A stretch of 41,675 bases of DNA from a virus. Numbering within the stretch: the first letter of the stretch is position 1; each line of letters starts with the position of its first letter. The DNA is taken from IMG/VR virus record IMGVR_UViG_3300027721_001267, positions 1 to 41,675 of that record; one strand, written 5' to 3'. The position numbers and the translations under genes are program-made. Positions 33,499 through 40,715 of this stretch are shown piece after piece. Under the pieces are notes generated by a model that worked only from the letters and a program-made list of their open reading frames with translations, did not search any database and was not told where the DNA came from.

Positions 33499-34077
33499 AT
33501 GAGCGAACTACAATTACGTCTAAAGGACGAAACAGCTGCACTTCACAGTGAATCTGAACAGCATCCCCTAATGCAATCTTTCGTTGACGGTTCCTTTAAA
33601 AAGGAGCATCTTCTGGAACTTTTAATCAACCTTTTACCTGTTTACCAAGTAGTAGAGCATCGTTTACTTTTAAAAGAAATCTTTAATACACCAGATCTTA
33701 AAAGAAGTACACAAATACAAAAAGATATTGATAATCTTATTCAAGATACAGGCATTACCAGTTTTAAAGTTAGAGAAATAACTGAAAATTGGGTTTCCTC
33801 ATCTTGGAGAAAGAATATATATGTATTAAAGGCTGATTTCTATCTTAGATGGTTAGCTGATTTTTACGGAGGAAGGGTACTTGCTAAGTCTCAAGCACCA
33901 TATAATGAAATGTATCAATCTACTGATCCTATGACGGTAATTACCACTGTTAGATATCTTTTAACTAAAGATACACCAGATACACTAAACGATAAAATCG
34001 TTAATGAAACAAAAAACTTTTTTAAATTTCATATTGATCTGTTTAACGAAATTTTATGGAGCAAGCCTCTTATCTAA
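33499..34077 (+). CDS. hemO: heme oxygenase
   Basis: A 192-residue heme oxygenase that opens heme to biliverdin IXalpha, iron and CO, using ferredoxin-type electrons. The start LRLKDETAALHSESEQHPLM carries the proximal haem ligand at His16. VYQVVEHRL matches the next helix, and YLRWLADFYGGRVLAK (residues 115-130) is the distal helix with Asp121 and Gly124-Gly125. Length is typical of bacterial and cyanophage enzymes. It overlaps the bilin reductase gene by 22 bases, so the two form a pathway pair: haem to biliverdin to a reduced bilin. Confidence 0.88.
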   Translation: MSELQLRLKDETAALHSESEQHPLMQSFVDGSFKKEHLLELLINLLPVYQVVEHRLLLKEIFNTPDLKRSTQIQKDIDNLIQDTGITSFKVREITENWVSSSWRKNIYVLKADFYLRWLADFYGGRVLAKSQAPYNEMYQSTDPMTVITTVRYLLTKDTPDTLNDKIVNETKNFFKFHIDLFNEILWSKPLI

Positions 34078-34706
34078 GGCAATATTTTGACCTCGTAACC
34101 CAAGACTTTAATAGTCTTTTAGGGTATTCAAAAACAGGGTCTAGTAATTTTACCAGGCCGAATTGGATTAATAATTTCTACGAGCATCATAATCCAGCAT
34201 TAAGACATGCTCACCTTCAGTATTATAAGACTGATAGAATAGGTATTGTACATCTTAATATTTTTCCGCATCCAACTATTGATTACCCTATACTAGGAGC
34301 AGATTTAATCGAAATTGGTGGTAAGATTACAGGTTTCTTTTTTGATGTAACTCCAATCGATAAAAATCAAATTATACAAAAAACACTTATACAATTTAAA
34401 AACTCATTAAAGTCACCTGAAAGGAAGCTTCCTGAATGGGCAAACTTTTTTAGCGATAATTTTATTTGCGTAACTCCACAAGAAAGTGAAATTGACTATA
34501 TTATGAGCAATTCTAGATATATTATAAGAGATTATCTTATTAACCTTAAGACTTACAAAGATAAATATAGTCTTAATATAAAGAAGCAAAACGATTACTG
34601 CAAAGGACAAAAGAAAAACGATAAAACATTTAAATCCTTAGCAGCTGATATCGGTGATAAAGAGGCTAAAGATTTTCTTAATAATTTTATGTTTCCTGAG
34701 CTTTAA
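34056..34706 (+). CDS. ferredoxin-dependent bilin reductase (PcyA/PcyX/PebS family)
   Basis: A 216-residue reductase of biliverdin. IVHLNIFPHPTIDYPILGADLIEI is the family core; His66 and Asp83 have the same spacing (17) as the catalytic His88 and Asp105 of PcyA. The C-terminal YCKGQKKNDKTFKSLAADIG holds Asp189, equivalent to the conserved NDKT Asp. PcyX, described from uncultured marine phage genomes next to a heme oxygenase, makes phycoerythrobilin and belongs to the PcyA side; retention of the His favours PcyX or PcyA over cyanophage PebS, which I recall having Asn there. The product is not certain. It is coupled to the heme oxygenase by a 22-base overlap. Confidence 0.85.
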   Translation: MEQASYLRQYFDLVTQDFNSLLGYSKTGSSNFTRPNWINNFYEHHNPALRHAHLQYYKTDRIGIVHLNIFPHPTIDYPILGADLIEIGGKITGFFFDVTPIDKNQIIQKTLIQFKNSLKSPERKLPEWANFFSDNFICVTPQESEIDYIMSNSRYIIRDYLINLKTYKDKYSLNIKKQNDYCKGQKKNDKTFKSLAADIGDKEAKDFLNNFMFPEL

Positions 34707-34908
34707 TTTCTTTAACAAACAACTGAATAATTTCAGCACCTTTAAACTTTAAAAACCGATCATTCTTTAAACAAAAATGTTCAAGAGCTTTCTGTATACA
34801 ATCACTTTTTGTTGCTGAGGCTGTGTTCCATAGGTACACAGGGCCCACTTTTATTACATGAACTATTCTTTTATGAATAAAATACTTGACATCTTTTGAA
34901 TTTGACAT
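34687..34908 (-). CDS. small hypothetical protein
   Basis: A 73-residue basic protein on the opposite strand, filling the gap between the bilin reductase and dpdA genes. I start it at ATG 34908 (MSNSKDVKYFIHKR); an earlier in-frame ATG at 34941 would run into dpdA. Its end overlaps the reductase by 20 bases. No domain recognised. The -35 of the dpdA promoter lies inside its first codons, so transcription of the two could interfere. Confidence 0.5.
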   Translation of the reverse strand: MSNSKDVKYFIHKRIVHVIKVGPVYLWNTASATKSDCIQKALEHFCLKNDRFLKFKGAEIIQLFVKEIKAQET

Positions 34909-34914
34909 TATTAT
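34886..34914 (+). promoter_or_regulatory. strong promoter TTGACA-17-TATTAT for the dpdA operon
   Basis: A perfect -35 TTGACA (34886), an ideal 17-base spacer and TATTAT (34909), then twelve bases to ATG 34927. This is the best sigma70 promoter in the window. Confidence 0.65.
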
Positions 34915-34926
34915 TGTACAATATTT

Positions 34927-35778
34927 ATGCTTATTAGTCACGAAACACCTATCAGTCTCCTAGATACCTCAAGAGGATATAACGATTACGATTACGCTCT
35001 AGTACACCTACTACCCGAACATCCAGAATATTATAGATTTTATAAAGATTCTGTATCTATGGGAAGACATGTATTGCTTGATAATAGTATCTTTGAACTA
35101 GGAGAAGCCTATGATTCTAAAGAGTTTGCATACTGGGTTAAAGAACTTCAACCGACTGAATATATTATACCTGACGTATTAGAGAGTACCGAAGGCACTA
35201 TTGAAAGCTTTAATAAATTTACAAGCGAGTACAATAACCTTCCAGGTAAAACAATAGGTGTTGTACAGGGTAAAACTTACAAAGAAATTGTAAAGTGTTA
35301 CAATTATATGTGTAAGAGAGTAAGTAAGATTGCTATATCTTTTGATTATTCATTTTATCTTAACGAATGGGATTCTTTTGAAGCTTTCGAACAAGAATTA
35401 GGTACATTACCTGAATGGGTGAAAGGCATGGAATTTAATAAATGGGTTAGATATACTCTGGGTAGAGCTGCTCTATTATATAGACTTTGTATTAGAGATA
35501 ACTATTTCGACTATACAAAAAAGCATCATTTACTAGGCTGTGCAACACCTTGGGAATTTAAACTTTACCCTGGTGAAAAGTTTTTTAACGGTATTGAAAC
35601 CATCGATACATCTAATCCTATTGTAGCAGCTATTCTTTATAAGAAGTATAATCCTACATACGGTCTCCATGAAAAGTGGTCAGTTAAACTCGTAGATTAT
35701 ATTGGTGCTAATATAACACGAGATCAGCTTGAATTAGCTTTTTACAATACATCTCTTTTTAGAAAGTTTTGTTCATGA
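34927..35778 (+). CDS. dpdA: DpdA-like DNA guanine transglycosylase
   Basis: A 283-residue TGT-fold enzyme, predicted to swap guanine in DNA for a 7-deazaguanine. TGT landmarks are in order: LLDNSIFELGE (Asp52, where tRNA-TGT has DSGGFQ), IIPDVLES (Asp83), GVVQGKTY (111-118, like GIVQGG), HHLLGCATPWEF (200-211, like HxLMGxGxPxD) and IDTSNP (Asp227, at the place of the nucleophilic Asp in FDCVxPTR). The RNA-specific and zinc-binding parts of bacterial TGT are not evident, and the protein is shorter. It is followed with a four-base overlap by the formyltransferase, and QueF lies two genes on. It seems closest to phage DpdA2 types, but I cannot assign the subfamily without alignment. Confidence 0.85.
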   Translation: MLISHETPISLLDTSRGYNDYDYALVHLLPEHPEYYRFYKDSVSMGRHVLLDNSIFELGEAYDSKEFAYWVKELQPTEYIIPDVLESTEGTIESFNKFTSEYNNLPGKTIGVVQGKTYKEIVKCYNYMCKRVSKIAISFDYSFYLNEWDSFEAFEQELGTLPEWVKGMEFNKWVRYTLGRAALLYRLCIRDNYFDYTKKHHLLGCATPWEFKLYPGEKFFNGIETIDTSNPIVAAILYKKYNPTYGLHEKWSVKLVDYIGANITRDQLELAFYNTSLFRKFCS

Positions 35779-36296
35779 GGACCTGGGTAACATTTTTCAG
35801 TCAGACTGGTTCTGAGATTTACAAGCTTTCAAATAGACTTGAAAGAGTACCTGATGTAATCATTACAAATAGTGAAAAGATTCGACCTGAAGTTGTAGAT
35901 AAGTTTGGAGATAGTATAGTTTACGTTAGCCCGAAACCTACAATAGAAGATTATCTTAGATTTATACCTGTTAATAGCTTAGTTACTCTTCACGGATGGC
36001 TTAGAATTATACCAGAAGAGATTTGTGATCGTTATGAAATTTACAATCTTCACCCTGCTAACCTATTTCATAACCCTGAACTAAAAGGAAAAGATCCACA
36101 AAAAATGGCTTATAACAAAAAACTTATATTTTCAGGTAATACTATTCATCGCTGTACAGCAGAGCTTGATGCAGGAGAGATACTTGAGCACAGTTATACT
36201 TCTATTGAAGGTTTAACACTTAGTGAAACTATTGCAACATTACATGAAGATGCTACAAATTTGTGGTATAGATTTTTAAAAAGGAGACTACAATAG
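35775..36296 (+). CDS. formyltransferase, probable preQ1-DNA formyltransferase (DpdN-like)
   Basis: A 173-residue protein of the PurN/formyl-transferase fold. The catalytic triad of glycinamide-ribonucleotide formyltransferase is present: Asn91 and His93 in YNLHPANLF, and Asp132 in TAELDAGEIL. No other purine-synthesis gene is near. Instead its ATG overlaps the dpdA stop (ATGA), with QueF two genes on. A dPreQ1 formyltransferase (DpdN) has been predicted for phages whose DNA contains 7-(formylamino)methyl-7-deazaguanine; this gene fits that role. A TTG at 35769 is an unlikely earlier start. Confidence 0.82.
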   Translation: MRTWVTFFSQTGSEIYKLSNRLERVPDVIITNSEKIRPEVVDKFGDSIVYVSPKPTIEDYLRFIPVNSLVTLHGWLRIIPEEICDRYEIYNLHPANLFHNPELKGKDPQKMAYNKKLIFSGNTIHRCTAELDAGEILEHSYTSIEGLTLSETIATLHEDATNLWYRFLKRRLQ

Positions 36297-36300
36297 ATAA

Positions 36301-36858
36301 ATGAAAATTGCTATTTCAGGCGCTCATAGTCAAGGTAAGACTACTCTTATAAACTATCTACAGAATCTAGGTAAATTAACAGAGTTTGATTTTATGACTT
36401 CTTTAACAAGAAGTATGCAAGATGCGGGGTATAATATTAATGAAGACGGGGATGAAGTAACTCAGCTTGCGATTATGGCTAAGCATTTTCAGAGACTTAG
36501 CTGTAAAAATGAGGTTATTTATGATCGTTGTGCTTTGGACGGTTATGCTTATTCTATGTCTCTAGTAAAAGATCTTAGAGTTTTAGATATTATTAGGGAT
36601 ATGTTTCTAGTAATGATTGATAGATACGATCTTATATTTTATGTTGTGCCGGAGTTAGATCTAGTAGAAGATGGTCAACGTACAGTCAATAAAGATTTCT
36701 TTGATAGTGTAGTGCAATCTTTCGATTGTATTATTAAATCATATGCAATACCTGTTGTAAGGCTTAGCGGTTCTGTAGAAGAACGTGCTAGACAATTCTT
36801 TTTAGCTTTACAGGATAAAGAGGTAGAAAAACACAACAATGAATTTTACGAATTATGA
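36301..36858 (+). CDS. P-loop nucleotide/NadR-type kinase, paralogue B
   Basis: A 185-residue ATPase: P-loop G7AHSQGKT14, VIYDRCALDGYAYS near residue 77 and LIFYVVPELDL near 117. It is related to the gene at 3581 by the same order of motifs. It starts four bases after the formyltransferase stop and overlaps QueF by four bases (ATGA). Its position inside the deazaguanine operon suggests a part in the modification, for example phosphorylating or salvaging a deazaguanine nucleoside. The substrate is not known. Confidence 0.78.
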   Translation: MKIAISGAHSQGKTTLINYLQNLGKLTEFDFMTSLTRSMQDAGYNINEDGDEVTQLAIMAKHFQRLSCKNEVIYDRCALDGYAYSMSLVKDLRVLDIIRDMFLVMIDRYDLIFYVVPELDLVEDGQRTVNKDFFDSVVQSFDCIIKSYAIPVVRLSGSVEERARQFFLALQDKEVEKHNNEFYEL

Positions 36859-37766
36859 GTACAACTAACATGAACGACATTGCATCGAAGTCTTTAGGAT
36901 CTTCAGCTTCGTATGCAGTATATACCGATACGTTTGATCCATCATTGCTTAACCCGATGCCTCGATCTTTAGCTCGAGATGATTGGAATATTAAATCAGA
37001 TAGCTTTGTAGGGTTTGATACCTGGCACTGTCATGAAGCAACATTTCTTCTTGATAGCGGAGTACCTGTAGCAGGAACTTTAAAGTATGTCTATTCAAGT
37101 GATTCAGAATTCATGGTTGAGTCAAAATCAGCTAAGCTTTATTGTAATTCGTTTGATATGTGTAAGATGGGTGAAACATACAATCAAGCTATTACTAATT
37201 ACGAAAATCAAATTAAAACAGATCTTGAGAATGTTCTTAAGACGCCTGTATCAGTTAAATTCTTCCGCTCAGGATGTGATGAAAACGCTACTGACCCTGT
37301 TCCTGGTTATGTAGATCTTACAGATAAGATTCATTTTAGTACAGAAATTACAGATTACGCTTCTAAGGAAGAACACCTTAAATTTTACTCTCTTGTAGAT
37401 GGTGAAGAGATTGTTGAGTGTAAGTATTTTACTAATGCTTTAAGGTCACGTTGTAGACATACAAAGCAGAAAGATACAGGTACTGCTTATATCCGTATTA
37501 TTACAAAAGGGTGCGAAGTTAACCCTGTTTCGCTTTTTAAACAAGTTGTATCTTTGAGAGAAGTTAATGAGTTTCATGAATTTTGTGCAGAAAAACTCTA
37601 TACGAGTATTATGAGTCATCCAGCAGTAATTGATTGCGCTGTAACACTTCTTTACGCACGTAGAGGATCTCTCGATATTAACCCAACTAGGGCAAGTAAA
37701 GCTGATCTTCTTCCATCTGTTCTTATTGATTCAAATATCTATACAAAAAAGGCAATGGGTCAATAA
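36855..37766 (+). CDS. queF: QueF, NADPH-dependent 7-cyano-7-deazaguanine (preQ0) reductase
   Basis: A 303-residue long-form QueF (E. coli type, 282), reducing preQ0 to preQ1. Visible motifs: FDPSLLNPMPRSLAR near the start; VESKSAKLYCNSF with Glu89 (the QueF-specific ESKS); LRSRCRHTKQKD with catalytic Cys200 and Asp207, seven apart as in E. coli Cys190/Asp197; and SLREVNEFHEFCAE with His241 and Glu242. ESKS and the Cys separate it from the related T-fold enzymes FolE and QueD. It is last in the dpdA-formyltransferase-kinase-queF operon. Confidence 0.93.
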   Translation: MSTTNMNDIASKSLGSSASYAVYTDTFDPSLLNPMPRSLARDDWNIKSDSFVGFDTWHCHEATFLLDSGVPVAGTLKYVYSSDSEFMVESKSAKLYCNSFDMCKMGETYNQAITNYENQIKTDLENVLKTPVSVKFFRSGCDENATDPVPGYVDLTDKIHFSTEITDYASKEEHLKFYSLVDGEEIVECKYFTNALRSRCRHTKQKDTGTAYIRIITKGCEVNPVSLFKQVVSLREVNEFHEFCAEKLYTSIMSHPAVIDCAVTLLYARRGSLDINPTRASKADLLPSVLIDSNIYTKKAMGQ

Positions 37767-37796
37767 GATTCACACTAGCACAAACCACAAAACCAA

Positions 37797-37807
37797 TATA
37801 ATATATT
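37797..37807 (+). promoter_or_regulatory. -10 elements (TATAAT / TATATT) before the 37814 gene
   Basis: TATAAT at 37797 (eleven bases to ATG) overlaps TATATT at 37802 (six bases to ATG). No -35 is recognisable. Confidence 0.4.
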
Positions 37808-37813
37808 AACGAT

Positions 37814-38197
37814 ATGAGCGAAACAACAAACAAAATCACAATCTTCTTTGATTCCGTAGGACGTACAATCCTCGGAGAGCGAGTTGATAGTGCAACTACA
37901 GATACAGTTCTTACTATTAAGAACCCAGCAGTTGTCCACATTATGCCTAATCAGCAGACAGGACAGCTTACTCTTCAGATCCTTCCTCTCTTCTTTAGAG
38001 AGTTCTTGGCTGACAAGTCCGAAGCTACGACTTGGAAGTATAATCGTTCACTCATTACCGAGTGCAATGATATTGCTTTTGACTTTAAGCTTCAGGCTCA
38101 GTATCAGCAGATCTTTAACCCTAGTCCAATTATCACTCCAGGAGGTGTCACACCAGCCGGTAAGGCTGATGTAGTTCGTCTTTTTGACGAAGAATAA
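37814..38197 (+). CDS. hypothetical protein upstream of uvsX
   Basis: A 127-residue protein, beta-rich at the start (KITIFFDSVGRTILGERV), then DTVLTIKNPAVVHIMPNQQTGQLTLQILPLFF. No family recognised. By eye it uses more C-ending codons (ttc, atc, ctc, cgt) than most neighbours, as strongly expressed phage genes often do. It lies between QueF and uvsX with a promoter on either side. A role in replication or recombination is possible from position alone. Confidence 0.75.
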   Translation: MSETTNKITIFFDSVGRTILGERVDSATTDTVLTIKNPAVVHIMPNQQTGQLTLQILPLFFREFLADKSEATTWKYNRSLITECNDIAFDFKLQAQYQQIFNPSPIITPGGVTPAGKADVVRLFDEE

Positions 38198-38226
38198 TTG
38201 GATTTAATAGAAGCAGCATCTAATAT
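38198..38226 (+). promoter_or_regulatory. promoter TTGGAT-17-TAATAT for uvsX
   Basis: TTGGAT at 38198, seventeen bases, TAATAT at 38221, six bases, ATG at 38233. No Shine-Dalgarno. Confidence 0.5.
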
Positions 38227-38232
38227 TGGTGT

Positions 38233-39330
38233 ATGGCAAAAAACGAACTCTCTCATTTAAAAGATATTTTTAAATCGGTCGATGACTTAAACCCAGACGC
38301 CGCAGTATTAGATGCTGCTACTCTATCAACAGCAGATGATTGGATTGATACAGGATCATATGCTCTAAATGCAATTATTTCAGGTTCCTTGTATAAAGGA
38401 ATTCCTGGAGGTCGTATTACAGGTTTTGCAGGACCTTCTATGGCAGGTAAGACTCTTATTATGAATAAGATTATGGCTAATGCTCAGAAGAAAGGATACA
38501 TTCCTGTTATCTGGGATTCAGAGGTAGCTGTAGATAAGAAGAGTGCAGAAGGTGCAGGTATGGATACCTCCCGTGTTAAATACTACCCTGTTGAAACAAT
38601 TGAGGATTGCCGTAATCAGATGTGTGCATTTCTCGATAATGTTATTAAAGCTGACAATCCTGATCTTAAGTTTATTATTGCTATCGATTCACTTGGCAAC
38701 TTAGCTAGTGCTAAGGAAGTTAAGGATACAGCAGCCGGTAAAGACGCAGCCGATGTCGGTCAGCGTGCTAAGGCAATTAAATCAATGATGCGTACCCTTA
38801 CCTATAAGGCTGCTAAGGCCAGGGTACCCGTCCTATTTAGTAATCACGTATATGAAGGCATGGAAATGTTCCCTACACTTGTTAAATCTCAGAGTGGTGG
38901 TAAGGGGCCGATTTATCTTGCTTCGGTTCTTGTACAACTTAGTACGAGGAATGAGAAGAGTAGTGAGAACCCAAATGAGCAGTCGGTAGCTATTGCACAT
39001 AATATCTCCGGAGTTACACTTGGTGCAATGACAGTAAAAAACCGCTTTGTACCGTCCTATCTTAAGACCGAGCTTTATCTTAACTTTAAATCAGGTCTTG
39101 ATAAACATACAGGTTTATTTGATATTGCTGAGGCTTTTGGTGTTATTGAGAAACCAGGACGTACAGTAATGTATAAGGGTGAAAGTCTTGGTTATAGAAA
39201 AGATCTTGAAAAAGATCCTAAATTCTGGGAAAAGATTATGCCAGAGCTTGAAGCTACTCTACAAGATAAGCTTTGCTACGGTACGAGTGAGGTAGTTGAT
39301 ATTGAAGAAGAAGTCGATAATATCGAATAA
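38233..39330 (+). CDS. uvsX: UvsX recombinase (RecA/Rad51 family)
   Basis: A 365-residue strand-exchange protein (T4 UvsX is 391). Walker A GPSMAGKT is at residues 67-74; PVIWDSEVAVD and FIIAIDSLGNL (Walker B) follow, then LFSNHVYEG and the DNA-binding loop QSGGKGPIYLASV. The C-terminus is acidic (EEEVDNIE), as in RecA-like proteins. It works with UvsY (10855). The stop overlaps the gp41 start (TAATG). Confidence 0.95.
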   Translation: MAKNELSHLKDIFKSVDDLNPDAAVLDAATLSTADDWIDTGSYALNAIISGSLYKGIPGGRITGFAGPSMAGKTLIMNKIMANAQKKGYIPVIWDSEVAVDKKSAEGAGMDTSRVKYYPVETIEDCRNQMCAFLDNVIKADNPDLKFIIAIDSLGNLASAKEVKDTAAGKDAADVGQRAKAIKSMMRTLTYKAAKARVPVLFSNHVYEGMEMFPTLVKSQSGGKGPIYLASVLVQLSTRNEKSSENPNEQSVAIAHNISGVTLGAMTVKNRFVPSYLKTELYLNFKSGLDKHTGLFDIAEAFGVIEKPGRTVMYKGESLGYRKDLEKDPKFWEKIMPELEATLQDKLCYGTSEVVDIEEEVDNIE

Positions 39331-40679
39331 TGTCCGCTACTACTCCTGGTAAGCTTGATCTCGATTATTACGAGAACATTATTCTTTTTAATTCTCTTCT
39401 TAGTCAAGAATATTTAGCTTCTATTATAGATCACGCAGATCCTTCTTACTTTAATGATAAAAGTATTCAAACAGTTTTTAAGTGTATTCTGGCGTTCTTT
39501 ACTGAGCGTGGAGCAGTGCCTTCAACTACTGAAATTAAGTCCAGACTCACAACAGACGAAGAAAGAAGATCATTTAACGAAGTAGTTACTCGCTTCAAGG
39601 AACTTGATACAAAGTTTAATAAAGAAGAGCTTCTTAATAATACAGAGAGGTTTTTAAAAGAGAGATGTCTTTATAAGACAATTGTTGATACAGCTGAAAA
39701 GTATTCTCAAGGTAAAGCTGATCCTGCTGAAATCTTAAAAGATTTTGAGAAAGCTTATAATATTAATCTTAGTGAAGATATGGGTCATTGGTACTTTGAA
39801 GAAGTTGATGAACATATTAAAGAACTCACTAAAGTTTATAGTGCTATTCCTACAGGCTGGAAATTTCTTGATGAAAAAATCGAGGGAGGCTTATTCCCTA
39901 AATCTCTTTATTGTTTAGTAGGACAAGTCAATATCGGTAAGAGTATCTTTTTAGGTAATATTGCTGCTAATATGGTAATGAAGAATAGAAATACACTTCT
40001 TGTATCTCTAGAGATGTCTGAGTTTATGTATGCTAAGAGAATTAGTGCACAACTTACCCAGATCCCTCATCATAGTCTTAAGATGTATACTGATGAACTT
40101 AAGGATCAGGTTAAACATATTGAACGTCAATTAGAGAGTAAATTAGTTATTAAGGAATATGCTCCAAAAACTATTTCAGTAAGAAATCTTGATGCGTATG
40201 TAGCTAAGCTTGCACATAAAGGGTTTAAACCAGAAGTAATTGTTATTGATTATATCAATCTTTTAAAGCCTTCTACAAAGAATCTTAACTCTTACGAATC
40301 AGTAAAAGAGATTGCTGAGCAATTAAGAGCTATGTCGTTTAAGTACAATATACCGATTGTTACAGCGTCTCAACTTAACCGCGGAGCTTTTAATACAGCT
40401 AGCCCAGGTATGGAAGGAATCTCTGAGAGTATTGGATTAGCTGCAACGTGTGATGTAATTTGCTCTTTGTGGCAAGAAGACGAAGATAAAGAATTAGGTA
40501 TTATTAATCTTGGTATGCAAAAGAATCGTTTTGGAGCTAACTTTGGTAGTTGCGCTTTTAGAGTAAAATACGAAACATTAACTCTTAACGAAGTTAATCC
40601 GGATCACTTTACAACTGATACACCTCAGCAAGCCGTTAGCGACGCTCAAAGCGCTCTTCAAAGTTTATCTGGTACTTGA
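39330..40679 (+). CDS. 41: gp41-like replicative DNA helicase (DnaB family)
   Basis: A 449-residue hexameric helicase (T4 gp41 is 475) that partners the primase at 1171. The N-terminal helical domain (residues 1-160) is followed by the RecA-like motor: TGWKFLDEKIEGGL, Walker A GQVNIGKS at 198-205, LLVSLEMSEFMYAKRI (motif 1a), VIVIDYINLL (Walker B) and TASQLNRGAF with DVICSLWQEDED. Coupled to uvsX by TAATG, the uvsX-41 order of T4-like phages. Confidence 0.95.
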   Translation: MSATTPGKLDLDYYENIILFNSLLSQEYLASIIDHADPSYFNDKSIQTVFKCILAFFTERGAVPSTTEIKSRLTTDEERRSFNEVVTRFKELDTKFNKEELLNNTERFLKERCLYKTIVDTAEKYSQGKADPAEILKDFEKAYNINLSEDMGHWYFEEVDEHIKELTKVYSAIPTGWKFLDEKIEGGLFPKSLYCLVGQVNIGKSIFLGNIAANMVMKNRNTLLVSLEMSEFMYAKRISAQLTQIPHHSLKMYTDELKDQVKHIERQLESKLVIKEYAPKTISVRNLDAYVAKLAHKGFKPEVIVIDYINLLKPSTKNLNSYESVKEIAEQLRAMSFKYNIPIVTASQLNRGAFNTASPGMEGISESIGLAATCDVICSLWQEDEDKELGIINLGMQKNRFGANFGSCAFRVKYETLTLNEVNPDHFTTDTPQQAVSDAQSALQSLSGT

Positions 40680-40704
40680 TAATTGTTATATTTTGTAGTA
40701 AATA
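40676..40704 (+). promoter_or_regulatory. promoter candidate TTGATA-17-TAAATA
   Basis: TTGATA overlaps the gp41 stop; TAAATA at 40699 lies eleven bases before ATG 40716. Confidence 0.35.
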
Positions 40705-40715
40705 AAGCTACATAT

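Noticed and set aside
35775-36296. Purine-synthesis PurN
   Set aside because: Same fold and triad, but no other purine gene nearby and direct overlap with dpdA in a que operon.
36855-37766. FolE (GTP cyclohydrolase) as identity of this T-fold protein
   Set aside because: The ESKS motif, catalytic Cys200/Asp207 and FHEFC motif are specific to QueF.
37884-38174. 96-codon frame shifted within the 37814 gene
   Set aside because: Ser/Leu-rich out-of-frame translation of a well-supported gene.
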